NCBI RefSeq assembly: GCF_001623075.1
Contig: NZ_LMCF01000091.1
Span: forward strand, 1-50,588
DNA: 50,588 nt
DNA from: Pseudovibrio sp. Ad37
GTDB taxonomy: Bacteria > Pseudomonadota > Alphaproteobacteria > Rhizobiales > Stappiaceae
Direction of reading: 5' to 3'
Shown here: piece by piece, positions 1 through 8,492 of the stretch
How the letters are laid out: each line of letters opens with the position of its first letter
How positions within the stretch are numbered: position 1 is the first letter of the stretch
Program-made: the position numbers and the translations under genes
Notes under the pieces: generated by a model
What the model saw: the letters and a program-made list of their open reading frames with translations, nothing else
What the model was told of the DNA's origin: nothing
The model's database searches: none

Positions 1-66
1 ACTGACCGACCGGACACTTCGACCATCCCGTAAAACAAGACGGCGGATCTTGGCTGCACTTTCCAT
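1..66 (-). CDS. istA: IS21-family transposase IstA, N-terminal fragment (runs off the window)
   Basis: Read on the minus strand, an ATG at 66 opens MESAAKIRRLVLRDGRSVRS and continues past the window edge. IstA transposases of the IS21 family start with a short helix-turn-helix segment of just this kind (AKIRR, then a G-S-R/V helix). IstA would act with IstB in cut-and-paste or circle transposition. An in-frame GTG nine bases upstream (75) is an alternative start. The call rests on 22 residues plus the typical IS21 terminal sequence between this start and 179. Confidence 0.55.
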   Translation of the reverse strand, partial: MESAAKIRRLVLRDGRSVRSVS

Positions 67-115
67 CAATATCACCCGTTCATGCCCCGCGCTAAATGCA
101 CGGATCCTAACAAAC

Positions 116-149
116 AGGTGGGTCAATCTTAAACGCTCATAACCCACCT
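116..149. repeat. 8-bp inverted repeat in the IS21 end
   Basis: AGGTGGGT at 116-123 is repeated inverted as ACCCACCT at 142-149 with an 18-base loop. It lies within the IS terminal region upstream of istA and may be part of the transposase binding or istA promoter region. Confidence 0.5.
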
Positions 150-179
150 AACCGGGTCAATTTTGCATGCCGATTCACA

Positions 180-743
180 GAACCCAGATGGTCGTCGTCT
201 CAGCCTCGTGCTGGAAACCCGCTGGGACATCCAGGGTGAGCTGCTCGAAGTGGTCCGTACCTACTGGCAGAATGTTGGCATTGAAGTTCTGGTGCGTATT
301 ATCGATCGCACCTTGTATCAGCAGCACGTTGATACGGCAGACTTCGATCTGGTCCTCGATATGTTTGATCGTTCCTCCGTCATTACAGCTGGCCCGCTTC
401 GTTTCCTCGGTCGCTATGGCTTTGCACCAAGCTACTTCAACTGGTGGAGCACCAACGGTAAGGCCGGCGAAGAGCCGCCGAAAGATCATCTGATCAGAGA
501 AGTCTGGAAAGCTTGGGAAAGCGCCCAGACCGCACATAACCTTGAAGAAGCAATGCCTATGCGCAGCAGATGGTGACCTTGCACAAGCAATACGGCTGGC
601 ATGTGGGGCTCGTTGGAGAAACGCCTGCAGTCTACGTGCGCAAAAACAGCCTGAAAAACTTCCCTGCGGGGTTCGTCCACGACGACGCTTTACGCGGCGT
701 TGGCCTCGCATATCCGCAGCAGTTCTATTTCTCCCAAGATTAA
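180..743 (+). pseudogene. Family 5 (peptide/oligosaccharide-type) ABC solute-binding protein, 3' remnant
   Basis: Only the C-terminal part of a periplasmic binding protein of the Dpp/Opp type is left. Frame 1 from 180 reads NPDGRRLSLVLETRW, with the typical IGIEV-type strand (NVGIEVLVRIID). Around 547-552 the frame changes. Downstream the other frame continues without a break (NAYAQQMVTLHKQYGWHVG to YPQQFYFSQD) and stops at 743. The 5' part is cut off by the IS21 element. The gene is therefore broken twice: insertion or deletion at 179 and a frameshift near 550. It is followed by matching permease remnants, so it was the binding protein of this ABC importer. The nearby GH28, kduD and kduI suggest uronate oligomers as substrate; this is inference. 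Confidence 0.8.
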
Positions 744-840
744 CCTGCCTTGCGGTTGAACTGGCGGCGGCGATTCCGATGCCGCCACCAGTTCACAACT
801 TCAATGCTTCCTTGCAAGTACAATAAAACGGAAAAGGGAT

Positions 841-1827
841 ATGGCAGGTTATATTGCGCATCGCCTACTGTGGTCGATCCCGACATTGATCGTTATTACG
901 ATTGCCACATTCGTTATCATTCAGCTTCCACCGGGTGATTACGTAACAGCATACATTGCAGAACTGGTAGAAACTGGCGAAGTTATTGATGCGGAAACAG
1001 CTGCTCACATACGTCATGAGTTTGGTTTGGACCGTCCAATGTACGAGCAGTTCCTCACATGGATCGGCGGAATTCTGCTTCATGGTGACTTCGGGCTGTC
1101 TCTCGACTGGAAACTCCCGGTATCTGAGCTGATCTGAGACCGTATCGGTCTCACCCTGCTGATCTCCATGCTCTCATTGTTGATGACATGGGCGATCGCT
1201 ATTCCTATCGGCGTATATTCCGCCACGCGTCAGTATTCATTCCTCGATCATCTGTTCACCGTTCTTGGCTTCCTCGAGCGCGGTATTCCGGACTCCCTCC
1301 TCGCCTTGGTGCTGATGTGGATGGGCTTCCTCTACTTCAACTTTCACGTTGGTGGATTGTTCTCGCCAGCCTACGAAAATGCACCGTGGTCCTTTGCCAA
1401 GTTCGTTGACCGTCTCTCCCACCTCTGGGTGCCGGTGCTTGTACTGTCTACCGGCGGTGCTGCTGGCCTGCTGCGCATCATGCGCGCCAATATGCTGGAA
1501 GAGCTGGGCAAGCCGTATGTTGAGACCGCCTACGCACAAGGCTTAAGCGAACGACAGGTCGTCTGGCGCTACCCTGTGCGCGTTGCACTCAACCCGTTCA
1601 TTTCCACCGTTGGCTGGGCTTTGCCTGCACTCATCTCTGGCGATGTCATCACAGCCGTGGTGCTGAACCTCCCAACAACCGGCCCACTGCTTCTGCGCTC
1701 CTTGCAGAATCAGGACATGTATCTGGCTGGTGGCTTCATTCTCATACTGAGCGTCTTCACCATCATCGGCACGTTGCTTTCAGACATCTTGCTGGTGCTG
1801 ACCGATCCACGCATTCGTCATTCGTGA
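841..1827 (+). pseudogene. ABC transporter inner-membrane permease (DppB type), in-frame stop
   Basis: The reading frame 841-1827 encodes a complete DppB-like permease of 328 codons except for a TGA at 1135-1137, after KLPVSELI and before DRIGLTLLISML. Both halves are in the same frame and join naturally; relatives usually have Trp or a small residue here. The protein has the expected N-terminal membrane helix, a long loop and the EAA-type loop (EELGKPYVETAYAQGLSERQ). It ends LTDPRIRHS, typical of the family. A ribosome site (AAAAGGGAT) precedes ATG 841. One base change (TGG to TGA) would explain the break. Selenocysteine is not plausible in this family. Confidence 0.8.
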
Positions 1828-1834
1828 GGGCACT

Positions 1835-1930
1835 ATGTCAGAGCAAACTTTAAGTGATACTGCTGTTGAACCTGCAGTCGAGGTGAAGGAGAACTCCTCC
1901 TACACCGCTAAGCCACTGACCCTGAGCTAA
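1835..1930 (+). pseudogene. N-terminal stub of a second ABC permease (DppC type)
   Basis: ATG 1835, seven bases after the DppB stop and preceded by GAGGG, opens 31 codons: MSEQTLSDTAVEPAVEVKEN and on to KPLTLS, then TAA at 1928. The soluble acidic leader is what DppC-type permeases have before their first membrane helix, and the position is right for dppC. No membrane segment follows. The sequence passes directly into a glycosidase remnant, so most of this permease and any ATPase genes were deleted. The assignment rests on position and the style of the leader. Confidence 0.5.
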
Positions 1931-1931
1931 A

Positions 1932-2531
1932 TGGGGGACGCTCAGCACTTTCTCCCGCGATGGCGGCGATATCGAGCGCATTCGCTTCTCCAACTGTACA
2001 GTCCAGTGTGAGCAAACGCCGGACGGGTTCTGGGGCAGTGGAGAGGCCATCACCATCAACGCCTTGCCACGTGTGGCAGGTGATGTCCCTGGCTACGTGC
2101 GCGATGTATCTGCCGATGGCATCACGGGGCGAGCACAAGGGACGATTAACATTGTTGGTCACGAAACCCAGAAGATCGAGAGTGTCTCGCTCAGCAACAT
2201 CCAACTCACATTGGAAACCGGCAAGTTCTCGGATGCCTACTATCTCGATCTGCGCCCAAGCCCGCACGATGTGAACCTGCTTGATAATCCCGAGCAAGGC
2301 CGCCGCAACGCATGGGTTAAAAATGAGGCAGGGCAAGTCCTTGGCCTTGAACCCTATCTGAACGGATTGCCGGGCCTCTGGCTGGATCATGCCAACAACG
2401 TCCGTTGCAATGATGTCGTGATCCACAGACCCGCACCGCTGCCGAAGGGCTGGTCGACGGAAGAGGCGGAACTCGGCCACGTAACCAACGTTTGCTTCAG
2501 CAAACCTGCAAGTTCTCACAGTGTTGTTTAG
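1932..2531 (+). pseudogene. GH28-like (polygalacturonase family) glycoside hydrolase, 5'-deleted
   Basis: The frame open from 1926 has no start codon but encodes about 200 residues of parallel beta-helix sequence: DIERIRFSNCTVQCEQTPDG, then GSGEAITI, QKIESVSLSNIQLTLETGK and GLWLDHANNVRCNDVVIH, ending at TAG 2529-2531. Alternating strand and turn rungs with the form 'I..V.F.N..' are typical of GH28 and related pectin-degrading helices. The N-terminal part and catalytic Asp cluster are missing. The left border (about 1920-1940) is fused to the permease stub, which indicates one deletion joining the two genes. It stands directly before kduD, as expected for pectin catabolism. Confidence 0.65.
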
Positions 2532-2542
2532 GAATAGGACAT

Positions 2543-3301
2543 ATGCTGAAACAGTTTGATTTGAATGGAAAAACCGCAATCGTAACCGGCTGTGACACAG
2601 GCCTCGGTCAGGCTATGGCCGTTGGTCTGGCAAAGGCGGGCTGTGATGTGGTCGGCGTCAACGTGGTTGAGCCAAAAGAGACAGTGGACTTGATGGCGGA
2701 AACTGGCCGCAAGTTCTTCGATCTGCGTGCTGACCTGAGTAACAAGGAAGCGCTGCCGGGCATCATTGCTGATGCTGTCGCGGCCACTGGTCAGGTTGAT
2801 ATTCTCGTCAACAACGCAGGCATCATCCGCCGCGAAGAGGCTCTGGATTTCTCAGAAGACGACTGGGATGCGGTGATGAACCTCAACATCCGCTCACTCT
2901 TCTTCCTCTCTCAGCTGGTTGCAAAGCAGTTCGTGAAGCAGGGCAACGGTGGCAAAATCATCAATGTTGCTTCCATGCTTTCCTATCAGGGCGGTATTCG
3001 CGTGCCATCCTACACCGCCTCCAAAAGCGCTGTTCTGGGCCTGACCCGCGCGCTGGCAAACGAGTGGGCAAAGCACGGCATCAACGTCAACGCAATCGCG
3101 CCGGGTTACATGGCGACCAACAACACCACCGCCTTGCGGGCCGATCCAGACAGAAACCAAGCGATCCTTGAGCGCATCCCGGCAGAGCGCTGGGGCGAAC
3201 CGACGGATGTCGCAGGACCATGCGTCTTCCTCGCGTCTGAGGCAGCCTCGTATGTCAACGGCTTCACCATTGCTGTCGATGGCGGCTGGCTCGCCCGCTA
3301 A
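2543..3301 (+). CDS. kduD: 2-dehydro-3-deoxy-D-gluconate 5-dehydrogenase (KduD), SDR family
   Basis: The 252-residue protein is a short-chain dehydrogenase that interconverts 2,5-diketo-3-deoxygluconate and 2-keto-3-deoxygluconate with NAD(P), the step after KduI in pectin/uronate degradation. Seen: the cofactor motif TGCDTGLG (residues 15-22), NNAG, the catalytic Ser in INVAS, and YTASK as the active-site Tyr-Lys pair; the C-terminus VDGGWLAR is typical of KduD. ATG 2543 is chosen because it is preceded by TTTAGGAATAGG and starts with the family sequence MLKQFDLNGK; a longer frame upstream overlaps the GH28 remnant. It is 91 nt before kduI. It appears intact although the genes upstream are broken. 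Confidence 0.88.
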   Translation: MLKQFDLNGKTAIVTGCDTGLGQAMAVGLAKAGCDVVGVNVVEPKETVDLMAETGRKFFDLRADLSNKEALPGIIADAVAATGQVDILVNNAGIIRREEALDFSEDDWDAVMNLNIRSLFFLSQLVAKQFVKQGNGGKIINVASMLSYQGGIRVPSYTASKSAVLGLTRALANEWAKHGINVNAIAPGYMATNNTTALRADPDRNQAILERIPAERWGEPTDVAGPCVFLASEAASYVNGFTIAVDGGWLAR

Positions 3302-3392
3302 CTGAAACACAAAGCCAAAAGCAAATAACGCGCAGTTGAAAAACTGAGCGACTGGAAAAGTGCGCTCAATTGCCGAATTTTAGTAGATCACC

Positions 3393-4229
3393 ATGGAAGT
3401 AAGACAAGCAATTCACAGCGACCAAGCTAAAACATTGGATACAGAAGGCCTGCGCCGTGAGTTCCTCATTGAAAGCATATTTGCTGCCGATGAAGTCACC
3501 ATGACCTACAGCCACGTAGATCGCATCATCATAGGTGGTGTGATGCCACTGAACACAGAAGTCGTATTGGTGGCAGACTACGGCAAGAAGCTGGGCGTTT
3601 CCTACTTTTTGGAACGTCGCGAAATCGGCTTCATCAACGTGGGCGGCCCGGCTGTCATCACAGTAGATGGTGAAACCTACGAAGTCGCACAGGAAGAAAC
3701 GCTTTACATTGGTATGGGCGCAAAAGATGTGTCTTTCAAAAGCATCGATAAGCAGAACCCGGCCAAGCTCTATTACAACTGCGCCCCGGCTCATAAAACC
3801 TATCCAAACAAGAAGGTCACACTGGCAGAAGCCTCTCCGGTCACTCTGGGCGATGCTGAAAACTGCAATGAGCGCACGATCAACAAGTACTTCGTGCCGG
3901 ATGTACTCCCAACCTGTCAGCTGCTCATGGGCATGACCAAACTGCATCAGGGCTCCATCTGGAACACCATGCCAGCGCATACCCATGATCGTCGTATGGA
4001 AGTATATTTTTACTTCAACATGAAGGAGGATGCCGCAGTGGTGCATATGATGGGGGAACCGCAGGAAACCCGCCATTTATTCGTTCACAACGAACAGGCA
4101 GTGATCTCCCCAAGCTGGTCCATCCATAGCGGTGTCCGCACCCAGTCCTACACCTTCATCTGGGGAATGACCGGTGAAAATCAGGAGTTCACCGACATGG
4201 ACCACATTGCAGTTCCTGATCTGAAGTAA
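3393..4229 (+). CDS. kduI: 5-dehydro-4-deoxy-D-glucuronate isomerase (KduI)
   Basis: Cupin-fold zinc isomerase that converts 5-keto-4-deoxyuronate, the product of unsaturated galacturonate breakdown, to 2,5-diketo-3-deoxygluconate for KduD. Its length of 278 residues equals that of the E. coli enzyme. The metal ligands fall at the same positions: His196 and His198 ([11 protein letters not shown]), Glu203 and His245 (WSIHSG). The N-terminus [20 protein letters not shown] is also typical. It is cytoplasmic, has no signal peptide, and lies directly downstream of kduD, followed by a terminator. Without the uptake genes upstream it may process uronates from another source. Confidence 0.92.
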   Translation: MEVRQAIHSDQAKTLDTEGLRREFLIESIFAADEVTMTYSHVDRIIIGGVMPLNTEVVLVADYGKKLGVSYFLERREIGFINVGGPAVITVDGETYEVAQEETLYIGMGAKDVSFKSIDKQNPAKLYYNCAPAHKTYPNKKVTLAEASPVTLGDAENCNERTINKYFVPDVLPTCQLLMGMTKLHQGSIWNTMPAHTHDRRMEVYFYFNMKEDAAVVHMMGEPQETRHLFVHNEQAVISPSWSIHSGVRTQSYTFIWGMTGENQEFTDMDHIAVPDLK

Positions 4230-4257
4230 ACAACATCTAATCTTTGAAATGACTCAA

Positions 4258-4287
4258 GCCTCGCTCTGAAAAGAAGCGGGGCTTTTT
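4258..4287 (+). terminator. Rho-independent terminator after kduI
   Basis: GCCTCGCT (4258-4265) pairs with AGCGGGGC (4275-4282) with one G-U pair, and TTTTT follows at once. It lies 28 nt after the kduI stop and separates the uronate genes from the ribose operon. Confidence 0.85.
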
Positions 4288-4514
4288 GCTTGCCTGAAGG
4301 ATGTTCGGTTCAATATCCTCAAGATCTAAGTACGGAAAAATAGGCGCAAATTGTCTCAGTTGTCGGACAGGCTCTTGCTTTTAGCGTGCTTCAGGCGGCC
4401 AGAGTGCATCCGCAATAAAGCCATATAACCTCTGATATTTTTGCACTTACCTCTCATTGTTCAGGTCAGACGCTCTTTCAGTATGCCTGAATTAAACTGG
4501 AAGAATTCCAGAAA
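4288..4514 (+). other. Intergenic region upstream of the ribose operon
   Basis: This stretch holds no convincing gene. It contains short dyads, TTCAG/CTGAA around 4478-4491 and TGGAA-GAA-TTCCA at 4498-4510, which may be regulator sites next to the LacI-type operators. No RNA gene or riboswitch was recognised. Confidence 0.4.
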
Positions 4515-4521
4515 TTGACTC

Positions 4522-4548
4522 GCGCAAACGTTTGCGCAAACGGTTGCG
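4522..4548. promoter_or_regulatory. Two overlapping LacI-family operators of the ribose operon
   Basis: GCGCAAACGTTTGCGC (4522-4537) is a perfect 16-bp palindrome with the central CG and AAACGTTT core typical of LacI/PurR/RbsR-type operators. A second, imperfect copy CGCAAACGGTTGCG (4535-4548) overlaps it, with centres about 12 bp apart. Both lie 60-86 bases upstream of rbsD, and the LacI-family gene at 8493 is in the same operon, so it is the likely binding protein. Repression relieved by ribose is inferred from the family. Confidence 0.8.
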
Positions 4549-4572
4549 TAACCCATGCGCGCCTGCTAACGT
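4544..4572 (+). promoter_or_regulatory. Candidate sigma-70 promoter of rbsD
   Basis: TTGCGT (4544-4549) and TAACGT (4567-4572) are separated by 17 bp. The -35 box is inside the second operator half, so a bound repressor would block it. The boxes are only partial matches to consensus. Confidence 0.4.
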
Positions 4573-4607
4573 CTCTTCAATCGAGACAACGCGGAGGAAC
4601 TGCTGCA

Positions 4608-5027
4608 ATGAAGAAGGGCGTACTTTTAAACGCTCCGGTCTCTAGCATTATCTCTCATATGGGCCATGGGGATGGTCTGTGTGTTGGAGACGCCGGGCTC
4701 CCAATTTCCAAGGATGTCGAGCGCATCGACCTTGCCATTACAAAGGGTTTGCCAGGCATGCTGGAAACGGCAAGCGCGATCACAGCTGAGATGCAGGTAG
4801 AGCGGGTTGTCATTGCTGAAGAGCTGATTGAACACCAGCCAGCCTATCACATGCGCTTGCAATCATTGATTGCTGAAATCGCAAAGTGTCAGGGCAACAG
4901 CGTAGAGACCACAACTGTCTCTCATGAGGAATTCAAGGCATTAACTGGTAAATGCCGGGCGGTGGTGCGCACGGGAGAATGCACGCCCTACGCCAATGTG
5001 ATTTTTTATTCAGGCGTAACGTTCTGA
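4608..5027 (+). CDS. rbsD: D-ribose pyranase RbsD
   Basis: RbsD interconverts beta-pyranose and beta-furanose forms of ribose so that RbsK can phosphorylate the sugar. The 139-residue protein has the usual RbsD length and the catalytic His20 in SHMGHGD, followed by DAGLPI, and the C-terminal ECTPYANVIFYSGV that shapes the active site of the decamer. ATG 4608 is chosen because GGAGGAAC precedes it and it starts MKKGVLLN; the frame extends further upstream but through the operator. It is the first gene of the operon, 41 nt before rbsA. Confidence 0.93.
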   Translation: MKKGVLLNAPVSSIISHMGHGDGLCVGDAGLPISKDVERIDLAITKGLPGMLETASAITAEMQVERVVIAEELIEHQPAYHMRLQSLIAEIAKCQGNSVETTTVSHEEFKALTGKCRAVVRTGECTPYANVIFYSGVTF

Positions 5028-5068
5028 GGGAAATCTGAGATAATTCGGGCTTTGGGAGAGGACACCCA

Positions 5069-6562
5069 GTGACAACCCTTCTTGAACTTCAGGGAATTGA
5101 AAAATCCTTCTCCGGGATCAACGTGCTCAAATCCGTTGATCTGACGATCCAGGCTGGGCGCGTTGTGGCGCTGGCCGGTGAAAACGGAGCCGGTAAATCA
5201 ACCCTGATGAAAATTATATCGGGCATCTATCAGCGTGATGCAGGCACGGTGATCTATAAGGGCAATGAGGTCAAATTCACCACGGCACGTCAGTCCATGG
5301 ATGCCGGAATTGGCATTATCCACCAAGAGCTTAATCTGCTGCCTGAACTGTCCGTTGCTGAAAACATCTATCTGGGCAGGGAACCCACCAAACTGGGCAA
5401 AATCCAGTGGGATGTGATCGAGCGGGAAAGCAAAAAGTACCTCGCTCAGCTGAAGCAGGATATCGATCCTAAAACGCCACTGGGTAAGCTCTCCATCGCA
5501 CAGCAGCAAATGGTTGAGATCGCCAAAGCGCTCTCGCTGAACGCTGAAGTGATCATTATGGATGAGCCAACAGACGCGCTCACCGATATTGAGACAGCAA
5601 TCCTGTTTGAAGTCGTGGACGAGCTGCGGGCGCAAGGCAAAGGTCTGGTGTTCATCTCACACCGTTTGGGCGAAATCTTCCAGATGTGTGATGACATCGC
5701 CATCCTCCGTGACGGTGAAATGGTCCATCAGGGGCCGGTCTCTGAAATCACCGAGGACGACCTGATTCGCCACATGGTGGGCCGTGAACTCTCCGATCAA
5801 TATCCATTCGTACCAGCCGTTCCAGGTGATGTACGTATTGAAGTTGAAAAGCTTACTGCCCACGGCGCAAAGGAAGTCTCCTTTACTGCACATGCAGGTG
5901 AAGTTGTCGGCTTTGCAGGCCTTGTTGGAGCAGGGCGCACCGAGCTTGCAAAGGCGATCTTTGGCGCCAATCCAATCCAAAGCGGCACCGTCAAAATCGA
6001 CGGCAAGGAAATCCGCCTCAAATCACCACAGGATGGTGTGAAAGCGCAGATCGGTTACGTCACTGAAGATCGTAAACAGGAAGGCCTCGTTCAGTCGCAG
6101 GAGCTTGGCGCGAACATGTCCCTCACAGGGCTGGACCGGTTCTGCAATGCGCTCGGGTTCGTCAACAAAGCCTCTGAAGCCGTCACCATCAGCGAATACA
6201 TCGAAGCGTTCGCCATCAAGACCAGAGATGCAAACACAATCATCTCCAATCTGTCAGGTGGTAACCAGCAGAAGGTCTCCATCGCCAAGTCACTGGTGCC
6301 GGAACCCAAGGTCCTCATTCTTGATGAACCCACACGCGGTGTGGATGTTGGCGCAAAACGCGAGATCTACACGCTCATCAACAAGCTGAAGGCAGAAGGG
6401 CTCTGCATCCTGCTGATCTCCTCCGACATGCCAGAGCTTCTGGGTATCTCTGATCGCATCCACGTCTTGTCCAGCGGCAAGCTGACCGGATCGTTCGCAC
6501 GAGCCGAAGCCACTCAAGAAAACATTATGCGCTGCGCCGTTGCTGGCCAAACAAACGGGTAA
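5069..6562 (+). CDS. rbsA: Ribose ABC transporter ATP-binding protein RbsA
   Basis: The 497-residue protein carries two fused ABC domains, as in sugar importers of the CUT2 class. Domain 1 has Walker A GENGAGKST (residues 37-45), a degenerate signature LSIAQQQ and Walker B IIMDEPTDAL. Domain 2 has the degenerate Walker A GLVGAGRTE, a canonical signature LSGGNQQK and Walker B LILDEPTRGVD. Such asymmetry is normal for this class. The start is GTG 5069, preceded by GGGAGAGGA. It energises RbsC with RbsB on the periplasmic side. The gap to rbsC is 5 nt, so they are probably translationally coupled. Confidence 0.93.
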   Translation: MTTLLELQGIEKSFSGINVLKSVDLTIQAGRVVALAGENGAGKSTLMKIISGIYQRDAGTVIYKGNEVKFTTARQSMDAGIGIIHQELNLLPELSVAENIYLGREPTKLGKIQWDVIERESKKYLAQLKQDIDPKTPLGKLSIAQQQMVEIAKALSLNAEVIIMDEPTDALTDIETAILFEVVDELRAQGKGLVFISHRLGEIFQMCDDIAILRDGEMVHQGPVSEITEDDLIRHMVGRELSDQYPFVPAVPGDVRIEVEKLTAHGAKEVSFTAHAGEVVGFAGLVGAGRTELAKAIFGANPIQSGTVKIDGKEIRLKSPQDGVKAQIGYVTEDRKQEGLVQSQELGANMSLTGLDRFCNALGFVNKASEAVTISEYIEAFAIKTRDANTIISNLSGGNQQKVSIAKSLVPEPKVLILDEPTRGVDVGAKREIYTLINKLKAEGLCILLISSDMPELLGISDRIHVLSSGKLTGSFARAEATQENIMRCAVAGQTNG

Positions 6563-6567
6563 AACAG

Positions 6568-7512
6568 ATGAAGCTCAACGACTTTATCAGTGAAAACAAG
6601 TCTCTGATTGGCCTTATCATCCTGATGGCCGCAGTGTCCTTCGCCAATGCCAACTTCCTTGGCATCGACAACATGCTCAACATCCTGCGTCAGACATCAA
6701 TCAACGCAGTCATCGCCATGGGCATGACCTTCGTGATCCTGACGGCGGGTATCGATTTGGCGGTTGGTTCCATTCTGGCCTTTGCGGGTGCCATCTGCGC
6801 AAGCCTCATCGGCATGGACACACCGCTCATCATCGCACTGGTTGCCACCATCATGGTTGGCGCGGGCCTTGGTGCAACAAGTGGCGTGATCATTAGCTAC
6901 TTCAATGTCCAGCCGTTTATTGCAACGCTGGTTGGTATGACCATGATCCGCGGCGCGACGCTGGTCTATACGCAAGGCCGCCCGATCTCCACCGGTTACT
7001 TTGATGTGGCTGAAAGCTTCTATCAGTTTGGTGGCGGTTACATGTTCGGCATTCCGAACCCGGTGATCCTGATGGTGGTTATCTTTGCGCTCTGCTGGTT
7101 CGTTCTCAGCCAGACCCGCTTTGGTCGTTACGTTTATGCCATTGGCGGCAATGAAAACGTGGCCCGTCTGTCCGGCATCAATGTCAAAAAAGTCAAAATT
7201 CTTGTCTACGCCCTCAGCGGAGCACTCGCAGCACTGGCAGGCATCATCCTGACAGCTCGCCTTGAATCTGCACAGCCAACAGCAGGTCTGGGATACGAGC
7301 TCGACGCAATTGCAGCTGTGGTTCTTGGCGGCACAAGTCTTGCGGGCGGTAAAGGCCGGATCTTCGGCACCATCATTGGTGCCCTTATTATCGGTGTATT
7401 GAATAACGCACTGAATATTATGGATGTTTCATCCTACTACCAGATGATCGCGAAAGGTGCGGTTATCCTTCTGGCGGTTGTCGTCGACAGCCGTGGCAAA
7501 TCAAACGCGTGA
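6568..7512 (+). CDS. rbsC: Ribose ABC transporter permease RbsC
   Basis: Integral membrane permease of 314 residues with about eight to ten hydrophobic segments. It contains family marks such as [34 protein letters not shown] and [19 protein letters not shown], typical of CUT2 permeases. It forms the homodimeric channel of the ribose importer with RbsA and receives sugar from RbsB. It starts at ATG 6568, five bases after rbsA, and ends 29 nt before rbsB. Substrate assignment to ribose follows from RbsD and RbsK in the same operon. Confidence 0.93.
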   Translation: MKLNDFISENKSLIGLIILMAAVSFANANFLGIDNMLNILRQTSINAVIAMGMTFVILTAGIDLAVGSILAFAGAICASLIGMDTPLIIALVATIMVGAGLGATSGVIISYFNVQPFIATLVGMTMIRGATLVYTQGRPISTGYFDVAESFYQFGGGYMFGIPNPVILMVVIFALCWFVLSQTRFGRYVYAIGGNENVARLSGINVKKVKILVYALSGALAALAGIILTARLESAQPTAGLGYELDAIAAVVLGGTSLAGGKGRIFGTIIGALIIGVLNNALNIMDVSSYYQMIAKGAVILLAVVVDSRGKSNA

Positions 7513-7541
7513 GCAATCAAACTGAACCTCGGGAGGTTTCT

Positions 7542-8423
7542 ATGAAAAAACTAGTAAGTTTGGCAGCAGGTGCTGCTCTTCTTCTCGGCTCCACAGCAGT
7601 ATCAATGGCACAGGACACACTGGCTCTGGTCGTGTCCACCCTGAACAACCCGTTCTTTGTGACCTTGAAAGAAGGTGCTGAAGCACGCGCAAATGAGCTC
7701 GGCTACAAAATTGTTGTCCTCGACAGCCAGAACGATCCAGCAAAAGAACTGGCAAACGTGGAAGACGTACTGAGCAAGAACGTTTCGATCCTGCTCATCA
7801 ACCCAACAGACTCTGACGCTGTTTCCAGCTCCATCCGCGCTGCAAACCGCAAAAACGTACCAGTGGTCACACTCGACCGTGGCGCAGCACGTGGCACGGT
7901 GGAATCCCACGTGGCTTCCGACAACATCCTCGGCGGCGAAATGGCTGGTGAGCTGATCGTTGAAACCCTGCGCGGCAGTGGCAAGATTGTTGAGCTGGAA
8001 GGTGTTCCAGGTACTTCTGCTGCACGTGATCGTGGCACTGGCTTCAAAAAAGCAATGCACGGCGCTTCTGGCATCGAGCTTGTTGCTGTACAGCCAGCAG
8101 ATTTCGACCGCACCAAAGGCCTGAACGTGATGGAAAACATCCTGCAGGCACAGCCAGAAATCGATGCTGTTTTCGCACACAACGATGAAATGGCTCTGGG
8201 CGCGATTAAGGCAATCGAAGCGGCTAACCGCGACATCCTCGTTGTTGGCTTTGATGGCACTGACGACGGCGTAAAAGCTGTTGAAGAAGGTACAATGCTG
8301 GCAACTGTTGCACAGCAAGCTGGCATGATCGGTTCCATCGGCGTCGACACTGCGGACAAAGTCCTCAAAGGTGAAAAAGTTGATGCGTATACCCCAGTTG
8401 CGCTGAAGCTTGTTACCAAGTAA
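7542..8423 (+). CDS. rbsB: Periplasmic D-ribose-binding protein RbsB
   Basis: The 293-residue precursor has a cleavable signal peptide ([20 protein letters not shown], cut probably after SMA near residue 23). The mature protein is a periplasmic-binding-protein type 1 fold: [19 protein letters not shown] at its start, [27 protein letters not shown], and [19 protein letters not shown] in the second lobe, all typical of RbsB ligand contacts. ATG 7542 has a strong ribosome site (GGGAGG); upstream in-frame codons overlap rbsC. It hands ribose to RbsC/RbsA. A stem-loop downstream may keep its transcript abundant. Confidence 0.93.
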   Translation: MKKLVSLAAGAALLLGSTAVSMAQDTLALVVSTLNNPFFVTLKEGAEARANELGYKIVVLDSQNDPAKELANVEDVLSKNVSILLINPTDSDAVSSSIRAANRKNVPVVTLDRGAARGTVESHVASDNILGGEMAGELIVETLRGSGKIVELEGVPGTSAARDRGTGFKKAMHGASGIELVAVQPADFDRTKGLNVMENILQAQPEIDAVFAHNDEMALGAIKAIEAANRDILVVGFDGTDDGVKAVEEGTMLATVAQQAGMIGSIGVDTADKVLKGEKVDAYTPVALKLVTK

Positions 8424-8445
8424 GTGCAAGTAATCTGAATAAGAT

Positions 8446-8471
8446 CGGGTTTGGCGTAAGCGCCAGACCCG
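8446..8471 (+). promoter_or_regulatory. Stem-loop between rbsB and the regulator gene
   Basis: CGGGTTTGGCG (8446-8456) pairs with CGCCAGACCCG (8461-8471) with one G-U pair and a 4-base loop. There is no following T run, so it is more likely an mRNA-stabilising or attenuating hairpin that makes the binding-protein message more abundant than the downstream regulator and kinase. Confidence 0.6.
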
Positions 8472-8492
8472 ACCCTTAAAACCGGAGCGGAA

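Larger units (their letters stand above)
1..179 (-). mobile_element. End of an IS21-family insertion sequence
   Basis: The block holds the start of istA on the minus strand and, outward of it, a terminal region with repeated GGGTCAAT motifs (120-127 and 154-161). It ends in GGGTCAATTTTGCATGCCGA followed by TTCACA at 179. IS21 elements carry such multiple terminal repeats as transposase sites and end in CA. From 180 on, the sequence is in the reading frame of a solute-binding protein, so the element appears to have inserted into that gene. The exact boundary (about 179) is inferred from the family pattern. Confidence 0.65.

Noticed and set aside
1135-1137. TGA read as selenocysteine in the permease gene
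   Set aside because: ABC permeases of this class have no selenoprotein members, no SECIS-like hairpin is evident, and all neighbouring genes are also broken.
3366-4076. 236-codon minus-strand frame over kduI
   Set aside because: kduI on the plus strand has all four metal ligands at the family positions; this frame is its shadow.
4515-4607. Upstream extension of rbsD by 31 codons
   Set aside because: It would translate through the LacI operators and the promoter; the ATG at 4608 has a ribosome site and places the catalytic His at position 20.
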